Shown here one piece after another: positions 9,225 to 17,597 of a DNA stretch of 64,000 nt. Made by a program: the position numbers and the translations under genes. Positions within the stretch are counted from its first letter, which is position 1. Every line of letters begins with the position of its first letter. Source of the DNA: Arenibacter latericius DSM 15913 (GTDB lineage Bacteria > Bacteroidota > Bacteroidia > Flavobacteriales > Flavobacteriaceae); assembly GCF_000424985.1 (NCBI RefSeq), contig NZ_AUKX01000009.1:1-64000 (forward strand), given 5' to 3'. The notes below the pieces were generated by a model. It ran no database searches and was not told where the DNA came from. It saw nothing but the letters and a program-made list of their open reading frames with translations.

Positions 9225-9682
9225 TCTTTATTTAATCAAAAACGTTTCGTTCTTAAGTATTAGGAGGTTCTGCAAAATGAGCTTTTAACTAATTATTAAT
9301 TTGTTTAAAAAGTTATAAAAAATTATAGTATTAAAATCTTTGCTATCTGCGAATTGATTGCTTAAGATTAATAAAAGAATAAACAAGTTGATGGTTGTTG
9401 TCTATTGAAAATGGAAAGGTGCTTGATGTTTTTGCCTGATTGAAAAGGTGATTTTAAGTAAGTGTCTAATTGTTTTTCATTAGCAGTAGAAGCATTATAA
9501 ATAACGGGGTATGAGGTGTAATGACTATCATATTAGTTGTTGTAAAAATGTGTTATTTAGACCCTACATTTAAAATGTTGATAACCATGTGAACAATCAA
9601 ATTACAGAACATTTAAACGTAAGCAATAAAGAGAGATCTTTATAGTCTAACATGATTTTAGATTTTTAAATATTTAATAAAC
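9225..9682 (+). other. Long untranslated leader before nrdB, with an SD-preceded three-codon ORF
   Basis: About 460 bases between the hairpin and nrdB hold no gene. AGGAGG at 9262-9267 lies nine bases ahead of ATG-AGC-TTT-TAA (9277-9288). A perfect SD is unusual in this phylum, so this may be a regulatory mini-ORF or chance. ACATTTAAAATGT near 9565-9578 is a short palindrome. I could not recognise an NrdR box. Confidence 0.4.
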
Positions 9683-10957
9683 ATGGAAATTACCTCAATA
9701 GTAAAAAGAGGCTTTGCAACAGAAGACTTTGATTTAAAGAAGATTAGCAATGCTGTATTAAAAGCTATGACTGCTGTAGAACACGGAGATTCCGTAGATG
9801 CTGAACGCATAACCAGTAAAGTGCATACCTCTCTTTTAGAGCGAAAAGAGCAGGTTAAGGATTATGTGCCCACGGTTGAGGAGGTGCAAGATCTTGTTGA
9901 AACCACATTGATGGAAAGTGGCTTTTTTAATGTGGCTAAAGCCTATATTCAATATCGAAATGAACAAGCTAAAAAGCGTAAGAGTAATATTTTTGAAAAG
10001 CGCATCAACTTAAAACCTTACGAATATCCAGATCTTTATGAATATGTGCCAGCAATTAGACATTCCTATTGGATACACAGCGAATTTAATTTCACTAGTG
10101 ATATTCAGGATTTTAAAGCCTTGCTTTCCGATACAGAGCGTAGTGCAATTAAAAATACCATGTTGGCAATTTCTCAAATTGAGGTAGCTGTAAAAAGTTT
10201 TTGGGGAGATATTTACCATAGAATGCCTAAGCCCGAAATTGGATCTGTGGGAGCTACATTTGCTGAAAGTGAAGTAAGGCATCATGATGCATACTCACAT
10301 CTGCTAGAGATTTTAGGTCTTAATGAAGAATTTAATAACCTAAAAAAGAAACCTGCAATTATGAAGCGTGTGCAGTACCTAGAATCTGCACTTAAAAACG
10401 CGAAGAGTGAAGATAATAAGGAGTATGCAGAGTCTCTTTTGCTTTTCTCGCTATTTATAGAACATGTTTCCCTTTTCTCTCAGTTTCTAATTATTATGGC
10501 TTTTAATAAGCATAAGAATATGTTGAAAGGGATATCTAATGTGGTAGAGGCTACATCTAAAGAAGAGCAGATTCATGGTGATTTCGGAATAGATCTTATT
10601 AAAATTATAAAGAGTGAAAATCCAGAATGGTTTGGAGAGGATTTCGAACTTATGATTCAGCATATGTGTAAGGATTCTTATGAAGCTGAAAGTAGAATTG
10701 TAGATTGGATTTTTGAAGAAGGAGAGCTGGAATTTTTACCTAAAAAGGTGGTGAACGAATTTATAAAAGACCGCTTTAATAGATCTCTAGAAAGTATCGG
10801 AATAGAAAAAATATTTGAAGTAGATCAAACTCTTTTGGCAGAAACAGAATGGTTTGATGATGAAATTATAGGCACTAAACACGGAGATTTTTTCGTGAAG
10901 AGATCTATTAACTATAGTAAAAGAACCCAAAGTATAACTAGCGAAGACCTTTTTTAA
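9683..10957 (+). CDS. nrdB: Ribonucleotide reductase small subunit with N-terminal ATP-cone
   Basis: A 424-residue radical-generating subunit of class I ribonucleotide reductase. Residues 1 to about 90 form an ATP-cone (VKRGFATEDFDLKKISNAV and the following helices), a regulatory domain normally found on the large subunit. The ferritin-like core follows: Glu167, then Glu197 and His200 with Tyr204 in the E-V-R-H-H-D-A-Y string, and EEQIHG later. The C-terminal EDLF tail docks on the large subunit. A flavobacterial NrdB with this layout (Leeuwenhoekiella blandensis) is known to be regulated through its own cone. Related flavobacterial enzymes use a dimanganese cofactor rather than a tyrosyl radical. 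The metal used here cannot be read from sequence. One base separates it from nrdA. Confidence 0.95.
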   Translation: MEITSIVKRGFATEDFDLKKISNAVLKAMTAVEHGDSVDAERITSKVHTSLLERKEQVKDYVPTVEEVQDLVETTLMESGFFNVAKAYIQYRNEQAKKRKSNIFEKRINLKPYEYPDLYEYVPAIRHSYWIHSEFNFTSDIQDFKALLSDTERSAIKNTMLAISQIEVAVKSFWGDIYHRMPKPEIGSVGATFAESEVRHHDAYSHLLEILGLNEEFNNLKKKPAIMKRVQYLESALKNAKSEDNKEYAESLLLFSLFIEHVSLFSQFLIIMAFNKHKNMLKGISNVVEATSKEEQIHGDFGIDLIKIIKSENPEWFGEDFELMIQHMCKDSYEAESRIVDWIFEEGELEFLPKKVVNEFIKDRFNRSLESIGIEKIFEVDQTLLAETEWFDDEIIGTKHGDFFVKRSINYSKRTQSITSEDLF

Positions 10958-10958
10958 A

Positions 10959-12746
10959 ATGAACGACAACAAATTAACCTTAGATCCAGAAGTCCAGAAT
11001 AGTAACGAGAAAGATTTGCTCGTAGAATCAAGAAAGGAAGCTCTTGAAAAGAATAAGCAAAAAGCCGACGAAGGTTTTAAATGGTTAACAGACCACAGTA
11101 GAAACTTCTTGTCACTCGGCTATTTGTCTAATGGGATGAGCGCTGAAGAGCGAATTAGAGAAATTGCAGATAGGGCAGAACAGATACTTAAAATACCAGG
11201 GTTTTCAGATAAGTTCTATGGATATATGTCTGAAGGATACTATTCTTTGGCTTCTCCAGTGTGGTCTAATTTTGGAAAGAAAAGAGGACTGCCAATCAGT
11301 TGTTTTGGGTCTCATATAGATGACGATATGGGGAATATATTATACACCCAATCAGAAGTAGGAATGATGTCTAAGCTTGGAGGGGGTACCTCTGGGTATT
11401 TTGGTAAGATTCGCCATCGTGGTGCAGAAGTGAAAAATAATGGTCAGGCTTCAGGAGCTGTACATATTATGCAGCTTTTTGAGTCTATGGTGGATGTGGT
11501 GAGTCAAGGGTCTGTAAGAAGAGGTCGTTTTTCACCCTATTTACCAGTTGAGCACCCAGATATTATGGAATTCTTGGAGATTGGTACGGAAGGTAATCCT
11601 ATACAGGAGCTTACCCATGGAGTTACCGTAACCGACAAGTGGATGCAAGAGATGATTGATGGGGATAAGGAAAAGAGAACAATTTGGGCTAAGGTTTTAC
11701 AAAGGAGAGGGGAAATGGGTTACCCTTATATTTTCTTTAAAGACCATGCTAATAATGGAGCTGCAGATGTTTATCGCCAGGAAAAGCATACTATCTATGC
11801 AAGTAACCTATGTACAGAAATTATGTTGCCATCAAACGATGAGTGGTCGTTTGTTTGTGTGTTGTCCTCTGTAAATTTATTGCATTATGATAAGTGGAAA
11901 GATACCGATGCTGTGGAGACAATGGTGTATTTCCTTGATGCGGTGATTACTGAATTTATAGAAAAGTTAGAAGCTTATAGGGATTCTGAAGATAGAGAAG
12001 ATAGGCAAACATTCCTCTTTATGGAACGTGCTTATAATTTTGCAAAGGAAAACAGATCCTTAGGGTTAGGAGTATTAGGATGGCACTCTTTTTTACAATC
12101 TAAAATGTTGCCATTTAATAGTCAGGATGCTTATAATCTGAATAGTGAGATTTTTAAAGTTGTTAAGGAGAAATCCTATGCCGCTTCTCGTGAGTTAGCT
12201 GTTATGTTTGGGGAGCCAAAAGTTCTTAAAGGGTATGGAAGACGTAATGCCACTTTAAATGCTATTGCGCCAACTACCTCGTCAGCATTTATTCTTGGTC
12301 AGGTTTCTCAAGGGATAGAGCCTATCTGGTCTAATATATATGTTAAGGATATTGCTAAGATTAAAACAACCATTAAGAACTCGTATTTAGAAGCCTTGTT
12401 GGAAGAGAAAGGTAAAAACACCCAAGAGGTTTGGCGTAGTATTCGGGATTTTGATGGTTCTGTTCAGCATTTAGATTTCTTATCAGAATTGGAGAAAGAT
12501 GTATTTAAAACCTATTCTGAAATAGATCAGATGGATATTATCTATCAAGCGGCAAATCGTCAGAACCATATAGATCAAGGTCAGTCGGTGAACATAATAG
12601 TGCATCCAGATATGCCAGTTAAGGAAATTAATAAAATTCATGTTACAGCGTGGAAATTAGGTCTAAAATCACTGTATTATCAGCATAGTATGAATGCAGC
12701 ACAAAAATTTAGACAGAAGAAAGACTGTGCTAGTTGTGAGGCATAA
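10959..12746 (+). CDS. nrdA: Ribonucleotide reductase large subunit lacking an ATP-cone
   Basis: A 595-residue catalytic subunit reducing ribonucleoside diphosphates. It shows the N-x-C-x-E active-site motif (SNLCTEIML), the other substrate-site cysteine in GLPISCFGSH, and a C-terminal C-x-x-C tail (CASCEA) that shuttles electrons from a reductant. The N-terminus goes almost directly into the catalytic fold, so the usual allosteric cone is missing and activity control must come from NrdB. It is co-transcribed with nrdB (one-base gap) and therefore under the cobalamin riboswitch. Confidence 0.96.
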   Translation: MNDNKLTLDPEVQNSNEKDLLVESRKEALEKNKQKADEGFKWLTDHSRNFLSLGYLSNGMSAEERIREIADRAEQILKIPGFSDKFYGYMSEGYYSLASPVWSNFGKKRGLPISCFGSHIDDDMGNILYTQSEVGMMSKLGGGTSGYFGKIRHRGAEVKNNGQASGAVHIMQLFESMVDVVSQGSVRRGRFSPYLPVEHPDIMEFLEIGTEGNPIQELTHGVTVTDKWMQEMIDGDKEKRTIWAKVLQRRGEMGYPYIFFKDHANNGAADVYRQEKHTIYASNLCTEIMLPSNDEWSFVCVLSSVNLLHYDKWKDTDAVETMVYFLDAVITEFIEKLEAYRDSEDREDRQTFLFMERAYNFAKENRSLGLGVLGWHSFLQSKMLPFNSQDAYNLNSEIFKVVKEKSYAASRELAVMFGEPKVLKGYGRRNATLNAIAPTTSSAFILGQVSQGIEPIWSNIYVKDIAKIKTTIKNSYLEALLEEKGKNTQEVWRSIRDFDGSVQHLDFLSELEKDVFKTYSEIDQMDIIYQAANRQNHIDQGQSVNIIVHPDMPVKEINKIHVTAWKLGLKSLYYQHSMNAAQKFRQKKDCASCEA

Positions 12747-12775
12747 ATTGCGTTGCATACTTCGATGAAAAATAG

Positions 12776-12808
12776 AACCCCGGGATTGTACTCTTGGGGT
12801 TTTGTTTT
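12776..12808 (+). terminator. Terminator after nrdA
   Basis: AACCCC at 12776-12781 pairs with GGGGTT at 12796-12801, followed by TTGTTTT. The loop is fairly long, but the position directly after the operon fits. Confidence 0.6.
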
Positions 12809-12934
12809 AAAGGGCTATTAATAATTTTAATTTGCTATCGCATAATATGGTTTTGTATATTTATATGGTCCTTAATTTGTTAAATTTGAAATATAAATAT
12901 TAAAGAATTAACCATTTTTCTAACTACTTTAATT

Positions 12935-13801
12935 ATGATGAAAACAAGACTAAGTAACTTTTTGTTATCCCTGCTATTACTTGGGATTTTTATGGGTAAT
13001 GCTCAGGAGAAATTTGGAGGGCTGGCGCTTTATACAGTGCGAAACGACATGAATAAAGATGTTAAGGCCACTCTTAAAGCTGTAGCAGATGCTGGATACA
13101 AAAACATTGAGGCTGCAGGGTATGCAGATGGAAAATTCTATAATATGTCTCCAACAGATTTTAAGGAATATTTGGAGGAGGTGGGTTTAAATCCTCTTAG
13201 TGCGCATCAAGGTAGTGTTACCCTTGAAAATGCCGATGCTATGATGGCGGATGTAAAAGCAGCAGGATTTGAATATTTTGTAGTGCCTGTGCCTCCCATG
13301 GGACTCTTTAAATATGATGCAGAAACCAAATCCCTTGGGATGACAGGGGGAGCTGCTAATTTGGCGGATATTATTAATGCCTTGGGTAAAAAGGCGAGTG
13401 CGGCCGGACTCAAGTTACTTTATCATAATCACGATTTTGAGTTTTTAAAAGATAAAGATGGAATAGTAACGATCGATTACTTGTTGGAGCATACTGACCC
13501 TGAGCATGTTAATTTTCAAATGGACTTATATTGGGTGACCAAGGCTGGGAAAGATCCTGTTGCTTATTTTGAGAAATACCCGGGCCGCTTTATAAGCTGG
13601 CATGTGAAAGATATGGATACCCAAGGGAGATTTGCTCCTGTAGGTGAAGGAACAATTGATTTTACTCGTATTTTGGCTAAAAAGGAGCTTTCTGGCATGA
13701 AATATTATATGGTAGAGCAAGATCAAACCTTTGATGGGTTAGAGCCATTAGAGGCAATTAAAATAAGTCATAAAGCTATAAAGGAATTAGGATTCAATTA
13801 A
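12935..13801 (+). CDS. Exported sugar phosphate isomerase/epimerase-like TIM-barrel protein
   Basis: A 288-residue protein with a signal peptide (MMKTRLSNFLLSLLLLGIFMGNAQ) and the xylose-isomerase-like barrel (AP endonuclease 2 family). Metal-site-type motifs appear in order: NIEAAGY, SAHQG, LLYHNHDFEF, QMDLYWV, ISWHVKDMD, VGEGTID and MVEQDQ. Export to the periplasm suggests action on sugars or inositol-like substrates during glycan use. The substrate is unknown. It stands alone between two terminators. Confidence 0.85.
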   Translation: MMKTRLSNFLLSLLLLGIFMGNAQEKFGGLALYTVRNDMNKDVKATLKAVADAGYKNIEAAGYADGKFYNMSPTDFKEYLEEVGLNPLSAHQGSVTLENADAMMADVKAAGFEYFVVPVPPMGLFKYDAETKSLGMTGGAANLADIINALGKKASAAGLKLLYHNHDFEFLKDKDGIVTIDYLLEHTDPEHVNFQMDLYWVTKAGKDPVAYFEKYPGRFISWHVKDMDTQGRFAPVGEGTIDFTRILAKKELSGMKYYMVEQDQTFDGLEPLEAIKISHKAIKELGFN

Positions 13802-13832
13802 TTTAGTATTATTCCAATATTATAATTCTACT

Positions 13833-13880
13833 AATTCGGGGTCTGATTTTTAAATCTCAGGTTCCGAATTTTTATTTTAG
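13833..13880 (+). terminator. Intrinsic terminator
   Basis: AATTCGG at 13833-13839 pairs with CCGAATT at 13864-13870, with an inner TCTGA/TCAG partial stem and a following T-rich run. It lies between two convergent genes and could serve both. Confidence 0.6.
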
Positions 13881-14042
13881 TACCTGTCTTAAGTTTGAAT
13901 AAGCTAGTCATTGCTAATAATCTAAAGTAGTATAGTATGTTTAAAGTTTTCTTAGCAATAAATTTCCTAACAAGATTAAAATTGTCATTTTAAACTGTTC
14001 AAACGTTTATAGAAGTATTGTTTCAGGAGTTATGTGTGTTAG

Positions 14043-14822
14043 CTACATCCCTGAAGGAGATGAAGTTCTATTATTATAGGCGCTAATACTAATAAACACA
14101 AAAATAATGGCAGCTACAATATAACTAGCAAAGACTATAGGTAAGTTGCCATTTTCTTTATTGGAAACCGCAATGGCAATTAAAGCCCAAATTCCAACCA
14201 GGGCATATTCCCGGAGATTTCTTTTTAAAACCATAAGAATATTTATCAGGCCGGCAACAACGATCATAATAATGGTCCAATTAATTTCTGTAATACCCCA
14301 GCCGTTCCAGTTTATTTTGGTAAGGTAGGCTGCAATGTTAGCGATAAAAGCAACAGAAATCCAACCAGTATATATTGCAAAGGGCCAAAAAATTAGCAAA
14401 TATTTTTTTAGAGGATGAGTGTCCAATTCCATTCTTGTATTTGCAATAATTTTTAATAATGCGAAGAGAACAATGCTCATTAGTAATACAGAAGTGCCTA
14501 TATGCAAATTTAGCCAAGCTATAACCCAAAGTGAATTTCCAATACACGAAATAACAAACCACCATCCAATCTTCTTAACTATCTCCTCCTCGGCATTCCC
14601 TTTAAAAAGACTGCGTCCTGTATAGACGACAAAGCCTAACAGCCCTAAATAAATTATGCCCCAGATAGAAAATGCATATCCCGCTGGGGTAAAATAATTA
14701 TAATACAAGTCCGATACCGTTTTCATTGTGTTTCCATTGATAATTCCGGTATTGGAAAGGTAATTCACCACTATTGTAATTAATAAAGCTAATGCATTCG
14801 ATATCTGTAATGTTTTTTTCAT
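14043..14822 (-). CDS. TspO/MBR-like (tryptophan-rich) integral membrane protein
   Basis: A 259-residue protein that is almost entirely hydrophobic, with about seven membrane segments. The string YFTPAGYAFSIWGIIYLGLLGF and many Trp residues (GWW, LWVIAWLNL, INWNGWG) are the signature of tryptophan-rich sensory-type proteins. It is longer than the classical five-helix TspO of about 160 residues. The ligand is unknown. It is monocistronic and convergent with the isomerase-like gene. Confidence 0.65.
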   Translation of the reverse strand: MKKTLQISNALALLITIVVNYLSNTGIINGNTMKTVSDLYYNYFTPAGYAFSIWGIIYLGLLGFVVYTGRSLFKGNAEEEIVKKIGWWFVISCIGNSLWVIAWLNLHIGTSVLLMSIVLFALLKIIANTRMELDTHPLKKYLLIFWPFAIYTGWISVAFIANIAAYLTKINWNGWGITEINWTIIMIVVAGLINILMVLKRNLREYALVGIWALIAIAVSNKENGNLPIVFASYIVAAIIFVFISISAYNNRTSSPSGM

Positions 14823-15088
14823 GTGGTTCTGTTTAGGTTTTGGAGAATAAGGAGTAAAAGGTGGATTTCTTAAGCCAAGTTCAGGTAATTATGATTTATA
14901 CTAAAAATGATATCCGCTATCCTGAATATTAAAAGTACGTATTTTATTAATTTATTGGCTAGTGTGTGGTTTACTAAGCAATGAAGAAGATTTAAAAATA
15001 TAGGTTGCGTTCCCCAATATTTGGTGATGCTCTATAAAATTCTCTTGTGTAAATAAGGAACTCCTTGACTGGCGCCCAAGGTTTTGTG

Positions 15089-15190
15089 CTTTTCTTCACT
15101 TTCCCAAGCATTTTGCTTTAGAAGTTCTTAAAAACACAAAACCACGCTCTGGGAGCGTGGTTTCTTGAGTGATGTGACCTCGACAGGATT
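15089..15190 (-). repeat. Repeat copy A: tRNA-Arg 3'-end fragment plus hairpin
   Basis: On the minus strand this unit reads as the last 17 bases of the neighbouring tRNA-Arg (ATCCTGTCGAGGTCA-type end), then a perfect 11-bp hairpin (15139-15149 with 15153-15163) and a T-rich tail. It is about 90% identical to copy B. It looks like what is left of a former tandem tRNA copy with its terminator. The rest of 14823-15088 shows nothing recognisable. Confidence 0.75.
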
Positions 15191-15220
15191 TTTGCATAAA
15201 CACAACAATTGGTCATGATC

Positions 15221-15324
15221 CTTTTTCTTCATTTTCCTGGGCATTTTCGCTTTAGAAGTACTTAAAAACACAAAACCACGCTCTGGGAGGGTGGTTTCTT
15301 GAGTGATGTGATCTCGACAGGATT
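15221..15324 (-). repeat. Repeat copy B: tRNA-Arg 3'-end fragment plus hairpin
   Basis: Second copy of the same unit, directly repeated. It has one mismatch in the hairpin (15268-15293) and one change in the tRNA end (GATCTCG for GACCTCG). It ends with the same GACAGGATT border as copy A and as the real tRNA gene, 114 bases further on. Confidence 0.75.
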
Positions 15325-15370
15325 AGCTTCGCTTTTCCTGCAAAGCTCCGCTTTGAAAATAGTTCAAACA

Positions 15371-15401
15371 AAAAAACGCTCAAGCAAGCTTGGCGTTTTT
15401 T
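15371..15401 (-). terminator. Terminator of tRNA-Arg
   Basis: AAAAAACGC-T-CAAGC-AA-GCTTG-GCGTTTTTT forms a two-part stem. Read on the minus strand it ends in a T run, just downstream of the tRNA. Confidence 0.8.
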
Positions 15402-15421
15402 CTTATCGAACTTTTTATTCG

Positions 15422-15495
15422 TGACCTCGACAGGATTCAAACCTGTAACCTTCTGAGCCGTAATCAGATGCGCTATTCAGTTGCGCCACGAGGCC
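15422..15495 (-). tRNA. tRNA-Arg (anticodon ACG)
   Basis: The minus strand folds as a full cloverleaf. The acceptor stem is GGCCTCG with CGAGGTC, the D-arm contains GGCGCAACTGAATAGCGC, and the anticodon stem TCTGA/TCAGA has loop TTACGGC giving ACG. The T-arm is ACAGG-TTTGAAT-CCTGT, and the discriminator base is A. CCA is not encoded. The 74-base length is normal. Confidence 0.93.
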
Positions 15496-15579
15496 GATTG
15501 AAACAAAACAAAATACGTTGTTTCGGGCTGCAAATATATTTCTTTTTAACTTTACAGCAAAATAACCGACACAAAATAT

Positions 15580-16092
15580 ATGAATTTTAAAAAATACATA
15601 AGAAACGTATCCGATTTTCCCGAAAAAGGTATTGTTTTTAAGGATATAACGCCATTATTGCAAGATTCTAGGGCGTTGGCTGAGGCAAAAGAGGCATTAT
15701 TGCAAATGTTGGGTGATAAAAAAGTAAATAAAGTGGTGGGAATGGAAAGTAGAGGGTTTTTCTTTGCGCCTATGCTTGCTGTAGATTTAAATGCGGGATT
15801 TGTGCCTGTAAGGAAACCAGGGAAACTGCCTTTTTCTACAATTAGTGAAACTTATTCCTTGGAATATGGAAAGGATATGCTTGAAATTCATTCAGATGCA
15901 ATATCGAAAGGGGATAAGGTGCTTATTCATGACGATGTTTTGGCAACAGGAGGAACAGCTAGTGCAGTTTGTAAACTAGTAGAACGGTTAGGAGGAGAGG
16001 TTGTGCAATGTAATTTTTTATTGGAATTAGAATTCTTAAAAGGTCGCGAAAAATTAGAAGGATACCCTATTGCCTCGCTAATGAAATTCTAA
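15580..16092 (+). CDS. apt: Adenine phosphoribosyltransferase
   Basis: A 170-residue purine-salvage enzyme that makes AMP from adenine and PRPP in the cytoplasm. It has the family opening FPEKGIVFKDITPLL, GMESRGFFFAP and the PRPP-binding loop LIHDDVLATGGTA near residues 116-128. The length is standard. A TAACTTTA string about 30 bases upstream could be its -7 box. Confidence 0.97.
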   Translation: MNFKKYIRNVSDFPEKGIVFKDITPLLQDSRALAEAKEALLQMLGDKKVNKVVGMESRGFFFAPMLAVDLNAGFVPVRKPGKLPFSTISETYSLEYGKDMLEIHSDAISKGDKVLIHDDVLATGGTASAVCKLVERLGGEVVQCNFLLELEFLKGREKLEGYPIASLMKF

Positions 16093-16110
16093 GAGCGTAA
16101 ATGCCATGTC

Positions 16111-16263
16111 TTAATCCAATGCGTTTGTAGTGACATAATACCGCCACCCTATTATTGCTAACTGCCATTTACTAGCCTTAGCGAGGTCTAGTCTTTTTTT
16201 AGTGAAAGATGGCAATACCATCTTATTGATTTTAGCTAAAAACTTAAATAATTTCTTTTTCAT
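16111..16263 (-). CDS. Small conserved basic protein (50 residues)
   Basis: The minus strand encodes a 50-residue product starting MKKKLFKFLAKINKMV and ending GWRYYVTTNALD. It is Lys-rich, with one predicted amphipathic helix followed by a hydrophobic stretch (QLAIIGWRYY). I recall near-identical short proteins throughout Flavobacteriaceae, sometimes mislabelled SsrA-binding protein. It lacks the SmpB fold and is far too short for it. It is convergent with apt, 18 bases away. The function is unknown. Confidence 0.7.
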   Translation of the reverse strand: MKKKLFKFLAKINKMVLPSFTKKRLDLAKASKWQLAIIGWRYYVTTNALD

Positions 16264-16537
16264 CCTTTCTTATTTGGTTGTGGTTATCTTCTTACTCCAT
16301 TAGCAATATTGAATATGCGCTATATCTGCAAATATAGTGACATAGATGAAACTAAATTGACTGTTTCAGGATTCTCTGTTTTTTAGATCTTAAGGGTTGG
16401 GCTTTGTTTTACTTAAGGTTGGTCTTTAGTTGTAATAGTGTGAGGATGAGTGCTATTATTAAAAGTGTAAAGAATGGATAGACGTAGTTTTATTATTGGT
16501 TGAGTTAAAAAAAATGGTCAAAGCATTGCGAGATGAT

Positions 16538-16545
16538 TATATTTG
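16538..16545 (+). promoter_or_regulatory. -7 promoter box
   Basis: TATATTTG matches TAnnTTTG. It overlaps the upstream TTG that could otherwise be read as a start, which argues for the ATG at 16561 as the antiporter start. The rest of 16264-16537 shows no gene. Confidence 0.55.
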
Positions 16546-16560
16546 CATCAAAAATTTTTG

Positions 16561-17499
16561 ATGCAGGATATTCTCTTTATTATAGGTGGTTTAGTATTAT
16601 TAATTCTCGGTGGAAACTGGCTTTTAAAAGCAGCGGTGGCCATGTCATTACGGTTGAATATTCCTAAGATTGTAATTGGGATGACAGTGGTATCTTTTGC
16701 TACTTCTGCTCCAGAATTAATTGTTAGTATAAACGCAGCTTTAGAAGGATTTCCCGATTTGGCATTGGGAAATGTAGTCGGTTCTAATATCGCTAACCTA
16801 GGGCTAGTACTGGGAATTACCATAATCTTATCCAAAATTGACGTTAATAAGAGCTTTTATGTTACCGATTGGCCTGTTATGATGGTAGCTTCAGCCATGT
16901 TTTTTGGTTTTATTTATTTTGATGGGGAAATACAACGTTATGAGGGGCTAGCAATGGTAGTGGTGTTGTTTGCGTTTTTATTGTATCTCTTGCGATTTCA
17001 AAAAACTGCAGTGGTAGATGAAATGCCAGAAGACGATTTGCCATTACCACTTTATAAGATGCTTTTATTTTTGGTAATCGGAGGTGCTGCCTTATGGGGA
17101 GGTTCTGAATTGTTGATTAATGGGGCAGTAGGTTTGGCTACTTATTACGGAGTTAGTGAACGAATAATTGCAATAACTATCGTATCTGTAGGAACAAGTA
17201 TTCCGGAGTTGGCTGCGTCGGTAATTGCCGTAATAAAAAAGGAAAAAGCAATCTCTTTGGGGAATTTAATTGGCTCTAATATTTTCAATATTTTGGCTGT
17301 GCTTGGAATTACAGCGATGATACAACCTATTAAGGTTATGGATCAGGGATTATTGACTAGTGATATTTTCTGGATGTTAGGAATATCGTTCCTATTGTTA
17401 CCATTGGTATTCTTTCCGCAAAGAATGCGATTGGGGTGGAAAGAAGGAGTGATTTTACTAGGGAGTTATGTCGTCTTTCTTTATATCACCCTTGTTTAA
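16561..17499 (+). CDS. Calcium/sodium antiporter (CaCA family, YrbG-like)
   Basis: A 312-residue inner-membrane exchanger of about ten membrane segments. It carries the two inverted alpha repeats typical of the family: IGMTVVSFATSAPELIVSI with GNVVGSNIANLGLVLG in the first half, and TIVSVGTSIPELAASV with GNLIGSNIFNILAVLG in the second. The acidic residues in both PEL motifs are ion ligands. It is monocistronic. Confidence 0.93.
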   Translation: MQDILFIIGGLVLLILGGNWLLKAAVAMSLRLNIPKIVIGMTVVSFATSAPELIVSINAALEGFPDLALGNVVGSNIANLGLVLGITIILSKIDVNKSFYVTDWPVMMVASAMFFGFIYFDGEIQRYEGLAMVVVLFAFLLYLLRFQKTAVVDEMPEDDLPLPLYKMLLFLVIGGAALWGGSELLINGAVGLATYYGVSERIIAITIVSVGTSIPELAASVIAVIKKEKAISLGNLIGSNIFNILAVLGITAMIQPIKVMDQGLLTSDIFWMLGISFLLLPLVFFPQRMRLGWKEGVILLGSYVVFLYITLV

Positions 17500-17547
17500 C
17501 CCATTGTTGCTGTTTGCTTAGTGGTCTTAAGTTATACAGACAAGCAT

Positions 17548-17578
17548 AAAAAAAACCGCTATTTGTTAAAATAGCGGC
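17548..17578 (-). terminator. Terminator of glnA
   Basis: On the minus strand, GCCGCTATTT pairs with AAATAGCGG and is followed by seven T. It lies 20 bases beyond the glnA stop codon. Confidence 0.88.
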
Positions 17579-17597
17579 TCCGTTTAATAGTTATAGT

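Noticed and set aside
9565-9584. Palindrome ACATTTAAAATGT and a DnaA-box-like TGTTGATAA before nrdB
   Set aside because: Short, AT-rich and one mismatch from the DnaA consensus; not enough to call an NrdR or DnaA site.
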